From the NCBI GenBank assembly GCA_937927905.1, contig CALFWP010000062.1, positions 1 to 16,321 of the forward strand: a DNA stretch of 16,321 nucleotides. Reading direction: 5' to 3'. Both the position numbers and the translations under genes were made by a program. How positions within the stretch are numbered: position 1 is the first letter of the stretch; every line of letters begins with the position of its first letter. Of the stretch, positions 7,939-14,863 are shown in pieces. Under the pieces are notes generated by a model that saw only the letters and a program-made list of their open reading frames with translations, was not told the DNA's origin and did no database searches. The stretch is from an uncultured Neomegalonema sp. (GTDB lineage: Bacteria; Pseudomonadota; Alphaproteobacteria; Rhodobacterales; Rhodobacteraceae).

Positions 7939-8963
7939 GGCAAAGTCCCGATTGTTTCACGCAGGATACCGGCGGCACGTTCTATACTGTGATGATCGTA
8001 AACATAGCCTGCAGGGTTTTCGTGCGATCCTTCGATTTTACGGGCAAACTCTGCTGCGTCACCTGCCGGGACAAGCGAAGCGGCTACGACAGATGACGGG
8101 CCTGGGTGATCTTCGGCAACGACAGGCAAACCGCTGGCCTGTGCCTCAAGATACACCATGCCATAGGCTTCATCGACGCCGGGCCAGACAAAAACATCGG
8201 CATCGGCATATCGGTCTTTCAAGGCATCGTCGTCCAATGCGCCTGTGAAATCTGCGTCCGGAAACAACGTTTCGACATCCGCGCGGGCTGGGCCGTCTCC
8301 GGCGATGGTCAGTGTATAGGGCAGTGTCATGTGTTTAAGAGCCGCAGCGAGACGGCGATAGGAGACAAGCTTTGCGCCGTCGCGCATCATTGCAACTGTC
8401 AACAGGCGCAATTGCCCGCGATGTTTTTCACGCGGTGCAAATTGATATTCACGGGTATTCAGAAAAGGGGGCAGGGTGATGATCCGTTGACCTGCTGTGC
8501 GGTCTCTGTCGAGGGCAAAGCGGTCATGCTTTGTCATGGCAAACAGGATATCCGCCGCATCTATCGCCTGTTCCGCTGCCTGTGCGAAGGCTTGCCACGG
8601 TCCGTTCAGGCGTTTTTTTGCACGGCTGGCTTCCGCAATAACATATGGGATTCCGAAATGGCGGGCGACAGATGGCCCGATCAGATCAGGCGCTTTATAA
8701 TAGCAATGGTAAGTAAACCAGAGCTTTGGCGGTTTTGATGCGAAAAGACTTTTGATGCGCTCAGTTTCCAGGGGGGCTTCGCCGAGTATGGCCTGTTGCG
8801 TTGCCTCCACTCCTTTTCCGTCATAGGTGCGCCAATCACTGATCAGGAATACCGGATATCCGGCCCTGTCAAGCGCGCGCATTAGCAGGCGCGACATGCG
8901 CCGGTCACCTGAGGGGGTCGGGTGGCCAGGAGGTTTCATCGGAGCATAAAATGCAATGCTCAT
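7935..8963 (-). CDS. glycosyltransferase family 4 (GT-B fold)
   Basis: This 342-aa predicted retaining glycosyltransferase has an N-terminal acceptor domain containing PPGHPTPSGDRRMSR (11-25), a glycine- and basic-rich loop common in GT4 enzymes that start from a nucleotide-sugar donor. The C-terminal GT4 domain includes TIAGDGP (219-225), a DDALKDRYADADVFVWPG stretch (244-262) and the E-x7-E donor-binding motif (Glu265 to Glu273) in EAYGMVYLEAQASGLPVV. It has no signal peptide or membrane helix, so it is likely cytoplasmic or peripheral to the inner membrane. Its ATG lies 4 bases after the stop of the other GT4 gene, with a GAGGT element about 10 bases upstream. Its own stop overlaps the phosphatase start (ATGA). 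Sugar specificity cannot be inferred. Confidence 0.92.
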   Translation of the reverse strand: MSIAFYAPMKPPGHPTPSGDRRMSRLLMRALDRAGYPVFLISDWRTYDGKGVEATQQAILGEAPLETERIKSLFASKPPKLWFTYHCYYKAPDLIGPSVARHFGIPYVIAEASRAKKRLNGPWQAFAQAAEQAIDAADILFAMTKHDRFALDRDRTAGQRIITLPPFLNTREYQFAPREKHRGQLRLLTVAMMRDGAKLVSYRRLAAALKHMTLPYTLTIAGDGPARADVETLFPDADFTGALDDDALKDRYADADVFVWPGVDEAYGMVYLEAQASGLPVVAEDHPGPSSVVAASLVPAGDAAEFARKIEGSHENPAGYVYDHHSIERAAGILRETIGTLP

Positions 8964-8967
8964 CAGG

Positions 8968-10206
8968 TTAGGACCTCATGGCATTGCGAATAAAACCGGC
9001 GACCTGCTCAATGCCGCTTTGGGCACCGAAGTCCGTTTCAAGTCTGTCCCGCAGTTTTGCGGCATGGTCCGCGCGGGTCTGTGGCTGTAGTGCAATCTGT
9101 GCGATGGCTTTCCCGAGGGCGTCCGCATTATCGGGCGCAACCAATGTTCCTGATATGCCATCCTCGACAAATTCCGGTATCGCCGACACCGCAGTGGATA
9201 AAACGGCAAGGTTCTGGCTGGCGGCCTCCATCAGAACATTCGGTAATCCGTCACGGTCCCCTGATGCGGTGATGCGGCTGGGCAAAACAAACAAATCCGC
9301 CGCACGCATGGCGTCAAAGACGGCTTCACGGTCCTGCGCCCCGCGCCAGTCAATCCGATCCGCAAGGCCAAGCTCCTGTGCCTGTCGCCGGACGGTGTCT
9401 TTCAGTTCCCCTCCGCCGATATGGGTAAAATGCCAATCGACCTCCGGCGGCAGTCCCGCAAGAGCCGACAACAGAAGGTCATAACCCTTTTTTTCAACAA
9501 GGCGGCCTACGGACAGGATGCGGAACGGGTGCTGTGCGGAATTTTTGTCACCGTCCTGTTGCCCCTGCGGTGTGTCAGGAACGAGAGACAAATCCAACCC
9601 GTGATAAACAAGGGTTATTTTGTCGGGCTGATCGGCAAGCGCCTGCAATGTTTCGGCCCCGTATCGTGTGCAGGTCACACCAAAAGTGCAATGTGCAATT
9701 TTCTCACGCTTTTCCCATTCGCTCGTTGTCCAAATGTCTTTTGCATGGGCTGAAAAACCCCAGGGTATACCGCGCATGATTGCGGCGTAACGAGTTACCG
9801 AAGAGGGGGTATGCAAAAAATGTGCATAGAGAAACGCGGCTTCAGGCGGCAGCTCCCGCGCCAGCACCGCCGCCTGACCGAAACGGCGGATTCGATTCAG
9901 GTCCCGTGCCCGCATAAGATCCCGCATCCACACTCCGGCGGCACGCCAGAAACCGCCTTTCAGACATTGAGACAGGATGCCTCCGGCCACACGCAACGGC
10001 TCATTGCGTAAATATTCAGGCAGATACCGGCGGGATGCGCGTATTTTTTTATGTACCGGATGTTCCTTGGTATCAGTCGGGTGACGCAAGGACCAGATAT
10101 CAAAATTTAATCCTGCAGCCTCCAGCCCGTAAAGTTCCTGCGCGATAAAGGTTTCCGACAGGCGCGGATACCCCTTCATTATAATAGCGATATTGGGCTG
10201 TTTCAT
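8968..10206 (-). CDS. glycosyltransferase family 4 (WcaL/colanic-acid type)
   Basis: This 412-aa GT-B glycosyltransferase has an N-terminal KGYPRLSETFIAQEL (11-25), the P-x-LSETFI signature of exopolysaccharide glycosyltransferases such as WcaL. The donor domain begins with ILSVGRLVEKKGYD (230-243), followed by THIGGGEL (261-268). The donor-binding motif is DGLPNVLMEA: the first acidic residue is Asp319 and the second Glu327, a known conservative variant of E-x7-E. It is probably a cytoplasmic enzyme extending an exopolysaccharide or glycolipid. It follows the first glycosyltransferase of the operon through an ATGA overlap at 10203-10206. The final tail is rich in basic residues and ends at a TAA just before the next GT4 gene. 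Family assignment is firm; acceptor and donor are unknown. Confidence 0.94.
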   Translation of the reverse strand: MKQPNIAIIMKGYPRLSETFIAQELYGLEAAGLNFDIWSLRHPTDTKEHPVHKKIRASRRYLPEYLRNEPLRVAGGILSQCLKGGFWRAAGVWMRDLMRARDLNRIRRFGQAAVLARELPPEAAFLYAHFLHTPSSVTRYAAIMRGIPWGFSAHAKDIWTTSEWEKREKIAHCTFGVTCTRYGAETLQALADQPDKITLVYHGLDLSLVPDTPQGQQDGDKNSAQHPFRILSVGRLVEKKGYDLLLSALAGLPPEVDWHFTHIGGGELKDTVRRQAQELGLADRIDWRGAQDREAVFDAMRAADLFVLPSRITASGDRDGLPNVLMEAASQNLAVLSTAVSAIPEFVEDGISGTLVAPDNADALGKAIAQIALQPQTRADHAAKLRDRLETDFGAQSGIEQVAGFIRNAMRS

Positions 10207-11450
10207 ACAGCCTGTCCGATCAGTGTTCCTTCTGTCAGATCAACAACACGGTCCAGCCCGTCAAGCAGTCCGGGAATATCCGCTTTGCTGGGCGGAGGTT
10301 GTGTTGTCAGCGTACGAATGGCGTCGCACATCACTGCCGGGTCCTGCTCGCCGTTCGAGTCAATCGGCGGAAGCATCCGGATAAGTCCGAATTTTTCGGC
10401 GGCCCCGGCCCTGATATACTGCTCCAGCCTCGGTGTAATACGCGGAGCGAGCGCAGCAGGTTTGTCAAAGGAGAGTATCTCGCAAAATGTATTATATCCG
10501 CCCATAGCAATGACGCCTTTGGCCCCGATCATCAGCCGTTCGATCCTTGAATCGAAAGAGAGTGTTTCCAAAGTCCGGAACCTATGGGCGCGGCGTTCGA
10601 ATTCGCGCCTGCTTTCCGGATTCATGAACGGACCGAAAACGATCAGGGCAGGTATGGATAAATCAGGGTCTGCTTCATATGCCGACAGCACCCAGTCCAC
10701 CAGCTTATCCCCATCGCCGCCGCCACCGGGTGTAACGAGTATATATCCCTCGGGCCGATCATTGGGAATGGTCGGATCAGGCCAGTCCGCCGGCTGACGT
10801 CTGAGGTAACCGGTATACTTTATCCGGCTGCGTGCCGTCTCTGACAGTGCAAGGCCCTGGAGAGGGTCGTAAATTTTTTTCAGCCCGTAGACCCAAATCG
10901 CATCGTAATAGGTTTCTACGGCTTCGATCGCTTTTTTTCGTTTCCACTCTTTCGCAAGAGCGTGAGGATCGTCGAGGACATCGCGGATCCCGAGGACAAT
11001 TTTTGCCCCGCGCTCACGCATTTTTTTGAGTGTATGCAACATCTCGCCGCGAAATCCCGTCGGTTCTTTGTCAACAATAACCAGATCTGGATCAAACACG
11101 CGTGCCGTCTGCCGGATGATGGCACGACGGAGTTTGACGGTCTGTGCGATCTCAAGATTCATGTTGTGGGTGACATAATCACCACTCGGAAGTTTGACCA
11201 CGCCGGGTATTCTGACGAAATCAATCCCGTCCGGAAAATCAAAGCGGCCGACAATAGGTGATCCTGTAATAATTAGAATACTTGCACCCGGATAGGCTTT
11301 TGCCAGCGCGATAGCGATGGCGCGTGTCCGCCGGATGTGACCCAGGCCAAAGGTGTCATGACTGTAAAACAGAATACGAGGTGCAGCATTTTCAAGGGGG
11401 ATATTCGCTGCGGGCACAGTCTTAAGCATAGTCTGATGCGCCTTTTCCAT
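10203..11450 (-). CDS. predicted glycosyltransferase, GT28/MurG-like (COG4671-type), first gene of the glycan operon
   Basis: This 415-aa protein has a conserved core starting at RILFYSHDTFGLGHIRRT (25-42), the N-terminal signature I recall from the COG4671 predicted glycosyltransferase group. A glycine-rich TPGGGGDGDK loop lies near residues 240-250, and MGGYNTFCEIL around 315-325 corresponds to the donor-binding region of MurG-like GT-B enzymes. The frame stays open upstream to 11651, but that extension runs into the signal-peptide region of the divergent channel gene and has no family-like sequence. The ATG at 11450 is preferred because AAAGG lies 6 bases upstream; ATG 11429 is an alternative. 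It probably catalyses an early sugar transfer in the pathway. It ends in an ATGA overlap with the next GT4 gene and is a likely paralogue of the gene at 6242-7366. Confidence 0.87.
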   Translation of the reverse strand: MEKAHQTMLKTVPAANIPLENAAPRILFYSHDTFGLGHIRRTRAIAIALAKAYPGASILIITGSPIVGRFDFPDGIDFVRIPGVVKLPSGDYVTHNMNLEIAQTVKLRRAIIRQTARVFDPDLVIVDKEPTGFRGEMLHTLKKMRERGAKIVLGIRDVLDDPHALAKEWKRKKAIEAVETYYDAIWVYGLKKIYDPLQGLALSETARSRIKYTGYLRRQPADWPDPTIPNDRPEGYILVTPGGGGDGDKLVDWVLSAYEADPDLSIPALIVFGPFMNPESRREFERRAHRFRTLETLSFDSRIERLMIGAKGVIAMGGYNTFCEILSFDKPAALAPRITPRLEQYIRAGAAEKFGLIRMLPPIDSNGEQDPAVMCDAIRTLTTQPPPSKADIPGLLDGLDRVVDLTEGTLIGQAV

Positions 11451-11544
11451 CTTGCACCTTTGCCCGTGGAGACCCATCATAACCCCGGGCGTGTACAGGA
11501 TGATTGTCCTGCCACGCATACTTGTCTGCCCCAATGGTGATAAT
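11451..11544. promoter_or_regulatory. divergent intergenic region with a small dyad (possible operator)
   Basis: These 94 bases separate the start of the glycan operon (minus) from the channel gene (plus), so both promoters probably lie here or inside the first codons. A short perfect dyad, CAGGA-6-TCCTG, occupies 11496-11511 near the middle and could be a regulator site. I found no convincing sigma-70 -35/-10 pair in either direction. On the minus strand TATGAT occurs without a good -35 partner. The regulatory role rests on position only. Confidence 0.35.
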
Positions 11545-13944
11545 ATGTCGATAGCGCGGATATTTTTGATTGCGATGCTTATGGCACTGGCCGGTCTTGT
11601 GCCTAGCATTGCGCAAACGGTATACGACGTTGAAGAACTTGCAATATCCACGACGCAATCCGGTTCTACACCGGATGTTGGTCTGTATGATACATTAAGT
11701 GCGGCAGATTATGAGCGTGTCGGCCAGGACCTGAGTGTCTTATCGCAAACACAGTTCAGCCTGGAAAAATTCCGTAATGGTGTGCTGGGACTTTTTGAAG
11801 AATCACCTAAACTCCTGCCGGATCTGAACGAATCCATTGCGGAGATGAGTCCCAGTAAAAGCTCAGGGTATTTTGCAGGGATCACCCTTGCCGTGCTGCT
11901 CATGTTTGCTGCCGCGTATATGATAGAACATCATATTTACGGGTTGCGTCTGGTCGGCCCCTGGTTTGTAAAGTTACAGGTCGCCAAACCCAGAGGCGTT
12001 GTCGAAAAGCTACCGTTGCTGGCGTTGCGTGCGGTTCTCGGGCTGGTCGGCATAATAATCTCGCTGGTAATCGTCGGTCTGCTTATCCTGGCCTTCATTG
12101 ACTTGAGTGATCCGGCAACACAAAAAACGGTTCTTGTGCTTGTACCGACCATCGCGATAGCGCGGGCCTCCGCGATTATTTGGCGTATGGTTTTGTCGCC
12201 GTATCTGCCGAATTACCGGATTCCGGTTCTGTCTGATAAATGCTCGAGAAAGCTGTTTAACTGGTTATGGGTCAGTGTGACGATATCGCTGGTTTTAATC
12301 GCCTTCACCTATTGGCTTGAAGATCTGAAAACCGAGGATGAGCCGTACCGGTTGGTTACATTCGTTGCCGCCGTTGTGATCATGGTTGTCAATATCGCGA
12401 TGATTATGGCGAACAGACAATCCATCAGTGAATCGTTTCTGGGTGACCGGGACTGGAAAACGGCAACCCTGGTTGCCAAGACAGGATATATCCTTTGGGC
12501 ACCGCTTGCCGCCCTCTACATCTTTTTGTCCTGGGCGTATCAGTCCTTCAAGCTGGTAGTCGGAATTGATATCGGACAGCCGCCTATTATCGGTGCGTAC
12601 TCCATCCTGCTGGCTGTTCTTGTCGCATATGGAGTGGTTGCCTTTGTCATTGCGCGGTTGTTCGAGCACCGCCGTAGACTGGTTGAAGCCAGGGCCGTTG
12701 CCCGCGCAGCCGAAGCCGCGGAAAATCACGTGGCAAGCATGACAAACCGGCCTTCGGGCATGGACCCAAAAAAGCCTGAGGGTGACCCGTCTTCCGATGA
12801 TGGTGATGATGAAGGCGGGCCCTCCGGCTTTTATCAGATGACGATGCAACAATCCGAAGTCCAGTCACAGCTTCACGGATTGAGAGATTTTGAAGACCTT
12901 GCCCGCCGTGTCGCAACAATTTTTGCCGTCGGTGCGGGCTTATATGCGTTGGCCTCGATCTGGGATCTTGAACACCTGTTTAATGAGGGACGCATCCTTG
13001 GTCGTGCGCTGGATATGACATACATCCTGCTCGTCGGATATATCGCGCACCAGGGCGTGCGGATATGGATTGATACTAAAATCGAAGAAGAACTCGGTGA
13101 TATGCCGGAAGAGGAACTTGGTGGCGATGGCGGCGGGGCCAGCTCGGTCAGCCGGTTGGCGACACTTCTGCCTCTGTTCCGTAATCTAATGCTGTTTCTG
13201 ATTTTGGCGACGGTTCTTCTGCTCGTGCTGTTGGAAGCGGGTATCAATGTTGCGCCACTTTTTGCCGGTGCGGGTGTTGTTGGTCTTGCCATCGGGTTCG
13301 GTGCGCAGGCACTGATCCGTGATATTCTGTCGGGTGCGTTTTTTCTTGTCGATGATGCGTTCCGGCGCGGGGAATACATTGATATCGGCGCTGTCAAAGG
13401 CACAGTGGAACGTATCTCTATGCGATCTTTTCAACTGCGACATCATCTGGGTGCTTTGCATACGATTCCGTTTGGCGAAATACAGCACCTGACCAATTAT
13501 TCACGCGATTGGGTGATGATGAAGCTGCCCTTGCGTGTGACCTATGACACCGATGTGGAAAAGGTGCGCAAGCTCATCAAAAAGCTGGGTGTTGAGCTTT
13601 TGGAGCACCCGACAGAAGGCGAGAAGTTTGTACAGCCGCTGAAATCGCAAGGTGTCTACCGCATGGAAGATTCCGCGATGATCATCCGAGTCAAGTTTAT
13701 GACCCGTCCCGGGGATCAATGGACGACGCGCAAACTGGTGTATCAGCGTATTCGCGAGGTCTTTGAAGCCAATGGTATCAAGTTCGCGCACCGCGAAGTC
13801 ACCGTAAGGCTGGGAGACCGGAAAGCCGATGATCTGTCAACGGAAGAACGCGAAGCAATCGGAGCCGCTGCACAGCAAGCAACGGTTGCGGCGGACGAGG
13901 GAACGCGTCTTGCGGCAAACAGCGGCGGCATGGATGACCGGTAA
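11545..13944 (+). CDS. large MscS-family mechanosensitive ion channel
   Basis: This 799-aa inner-membrane channel should open under membrane tension to release solutes during osmotic downshock. An N-terminal signal peptide (MSIARIFLIAMLMALAGL, cleaved about SIA|QT) is followed by a periplasmic segment to about 105. About nine helices then precede the pore: near 109-127, 160-187, 193-215, 237-258, 270-290, 314-332, 348-373, 456-473 and 488-509. Two acidic, probably cytoplasmic linkers lie near 406-430 and 515-532. The MscS core starts near 550, with the glycine/alanine-rich pore helix (GAGVVGLAIGFGAQAL, about 575-590) and the beta domain (FRRGEYIDIG, then HTIPFGEIQHLTNYSRDW). It is much larger than E. 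coli MscS (286 aa), like MscK/YbdG-type members. The ATG at 11545 is chosen because the signal peptide begins there, with GGTGA 5 bases upstream; 31 upstream codons stay open but look non-coding. Confidence 0.93.
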   Translation: MSIARIFLIAMLMALAGLVPSIAQTVYDVEELAISTTQSGSTPDVGLYDTLSAADYERVGQDLSVLSQTQFSLEKFRNGVLGLFEESPKLLPDLNESIAEMSPSKSSGYFAGITLAVLLMFAAAYMIEHHIYGLRLVGPWFVKLQVAKPRGVVEKLPLLALRAVLGLVGIIISLVIVGLLILAFIDLSDPATQKTVLVLVPTIAIARASAIIWRMVLSPYLPNYRIPVLSDKCSRKLFNWLWVSVTISLVLIAFTYWLEDLKTEDEPYRLVTFVAAVVIMVVNIAMIMANRQSISESFLGDRDWKTATLVAKTGYILWAPLAALYIFLSWAYQSFKLVVGIDIGQPPIIGAYSILLAVLVAYGVVAFVIARLFEHRRRLVEARAVARAAEAAENHVASMTNRPSGMDPKKPEGDPSSDDGDDEGGPSGFYQMTMQQSEVQSQLHGLRDFEDLARRVATIFAVGAGLYALASIWDLEHLFNEGRILGRALDMTYILLVGYIAHQGVRIWIDTKIEEELGDMPEEELGGDGGGASSVSRLATLLPLFRNLMLFLILATVLLLVLLEAGINVAPLFAGAGVVGLAIGFGAQALIRDILSGAFFLVDDAFRRGEYIDIGAVKGTVERISMRSFQLRHHLGALHTIPFGEIQHLTNYSRDWVMMKLPLRVTYDTDVEKVRKLIKKLGVELLEHPTEGEKFVQPLKSQGVYRMEDSAMIIRVKFMTRPGDQWTTRKLVYQRIREVFEANGIKFAHREVTVRLGDRKADDLSTEEREAIGAAAQQATVAADEGTRLAANSGGMDDR

Positions 13945-13975
13945 CAGTAGAAAATGTCTCTGCTACCCACTTACC

Positions 13976-13998
13976 ACAGCTTTGGAAGTCAAAGCTGT
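13976..13998. terminator. perfect 9-bp hairpin after the channel gene (weak terminator candidate)
   Basis: ACAGCTTTG and CAAAGCTGT form a perfect 9-bp stem around a 5-base loop (GAAGT), 31 bases after the stop codon of the channel gene. No T-run follows on either strand, so classic intrinsic termination is not supported. It could be an RNA-stabilising 3' hairpin or part of a rho-dependent end. It lies outside the insertion sequence and so predates it or is independent of it. Confidence 0.4.
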
Positions 13999-14071
13999 AG
14001 ATACCCGTCTGTAATACCCTTTGTCCGTAGCATGAGAGGCAAGGGAATTGGCTTCAACATTGGTGTTTGAA

Positions 14072-14079
14072 TTCTATTA
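14072..14079 (+). repeat. target site duplication, left copy (TTCTATTA)
   Basis: This 8-base direct repeat sits immediately outside the left end of the insertion sequence and matches the right copy at 15738-15745 exactly. Eight bases is the duplication length I know for IS1595-family transposition. The perfect match suggests a fairly recent insertion with no later rearrangement. Confidence 0.93.
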
Positions 14080-14102
14080 GGGGTGTATCCCTTCAACATA
14101 CG
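14080..14102 (+). repeat. IS left terminal inverted repeat
   Basis: The outer 12 bases (GGGGTGTATCCC) are identical to the right end; the next 11 differ at 3 positions. The mismatches fall at positions 13, 15 and 16, around the place where the right end holds its TTGACA promoter box, so this end reads TCAACA and has no matching -10. Confidence 0.9.
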
Positions 14103-14169
14103 TTTGACTCGACCATGAGTTCTGCTTGTGGCATCTGTAGGGAAATGCAACCTTGCAGATGGTTTGACT

Positions 14170-14706
14170 ATGACGACGCGCGGACATTTGACGGGTCTCT
14201 TATTTTTTATTGGCGTTATTCACCAACTTTTCGACATTGGGTTTACGCTTGGAGTGGAAAAATTATACGAAAACTACGCCCCACAGTTTTGGCAATCGAT
14301 GCCTAGCTTGCCTGCGCCAGACCCTTGGGCGCTAATATTTCTTTGCTTGGCCGCATTGGTTTACTTCTGGCCAAAAATCATCGGTTGGCTGGAGCCAAAC
14401 CCTGTTTCCGTTGCCTACACCTGCGACGGGGACGCCTGCTTTATTGACCCTACATCGCAAAGCTGTTCGTTTAATGTGTGGAAGCATCAATATGATGACA
14501 ACGGCGCGTGCATCGAACAAACGGTTGGAATCTATTTCAAGAGTCCACGCAACACAAAGTGGCTTAAGGTGACTTTTGAAGGTGGCGGCCATCCACAGCA
14601 TGACATTCCATATATAGATGAGAATGGCGCGATGGTTCATATTCATGGATGTGTGGACGGAAAGCGCATCAAGATTGAGGAGCAGCCGAGTGAGCAGTCT
14701 TCGTAA
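14170..14706 (+). CDS. IS passenger gene A: hypothetical protein with two membrane helices and a C-terminal soluble domain
   Basis: I do not recognise this 178-aa protein. Two hydrophobic helices are visible at about 9-29 (GLLFFIGVIHQLFDIGF) and 53-73 (WALIFLCLAALVYFWPKIIGW), joined by a short proline-rich loop. A polar domain of about 100 residues follows. It looks beta-rich and holds five cysteines and several histidines (such as GGGHPQHD and VHIHGC), ending in a charged tail. With both termini on one side, the domain would be either cytoplasmic or periplasmic; topology is undecided. ATG 14170 is chosen over GTG 14128 because the helix follows directly and the longer N-terminus adds nothing recognisable; a weak GATGG precedes it. 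It lies entirely inside the insertion sequence and shares its last 17 bases with passenger gene B, so the two are probably coupled. Confidence 0.72.
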   Translation: MTTRGHLTGLLFFIGVIHQLFDIGFTLGVEKLYENYAPQFWQSMPSLPAPDPWALIFLCLAALVYFWPKIIGWLEPNPVSVAYTCDGDACFIDPTSQSCSFNVWKHQYDDNGACIEQTVGIYFKSPRNTKWLKVTFEGGGHPQHDIPYIDENGAMVHIHGCVDGKRIKIEEQPSEQSS

Positions 14707-14863
14707 AGCGCGTGACAGTGGCAAATTGGAGGGCTTCATCGCGGAGCATGAAGACGATCCAGAAGGTGATTTAGATAAACTGGACGCCGCTCTTAAGTGT
14801 CCAGTTCAGGAAAGCGGGTCAACAGTTCCGTCATCATCGTCTCAGGGCGCATCCGACGATTAA
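14690..14863 (+). CDS. IS passenger gene B: small hypothetical protein (57 aa)
   Basis: This short gene starts at GTG 14690, with a strong GAGGAG Shine-Dalgarno site 7 bases upstream, inside the end of passenger gene A. The 17-base overlap suggests translational coupling. The product begins SSLRKARDSGKLEGFIAEHE, then an acidic DDPEGDLDKLDAALK segment and a serine-rich tail. It is hydrophilic, has one cysteine, and has no signal or helix long enough for a membrane. The SLRKAR..GKL..FI pattern resembles small hypothetical proteins I recall near ISXO2-like transposases, which cannot be verified here. Its last 71 bases lie antisense to the end of the transposase gene. A DNA-binding or transposition-modulating role is conceivable but unsupported. 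Confidence 0.7.
   Translation: MSSLRKARDSGKLEGFIAEHEDDPEGDLDKLDAALKCPVQESGSTVPSSSSQGASDD

Noticed and set aside
7535..8738. Long plus-strand open frames (237 and 210 codons) opposite the phosphatase and GT4 genes
   Set aside because: They are antisense shadows of well-supported minus-strand genes, with arginine-, cysteine- and proline-rich translations and no domain or ribosome site.
13976..13998. Perfect hairpin as a full rho-independent terminator
   Set aside because: No T-run follows on either strand, so it is kept only as a weak candidate.
14104..14132. TTGACT at 14104 as a -35 box for the passenger genes
   Set aside because: No acceptable -10 hexamer occurs 16-18 bases downstream.
14128..14169. 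GTG start giving passenger gene A 14 extra residues
   Set aside because: No ribosome site precedes the GTG, and the added residues carry no recognisable feature; ATG 14170 leads straight into the first helix.
14618..14689. Longer version of passenger gene B starting at ATG 14618
   Set aside because: The first 24 codons lie wholly inside passenger gene A in another frame and look non-coding, while the strong GAGGAG site points to GTG 14690.
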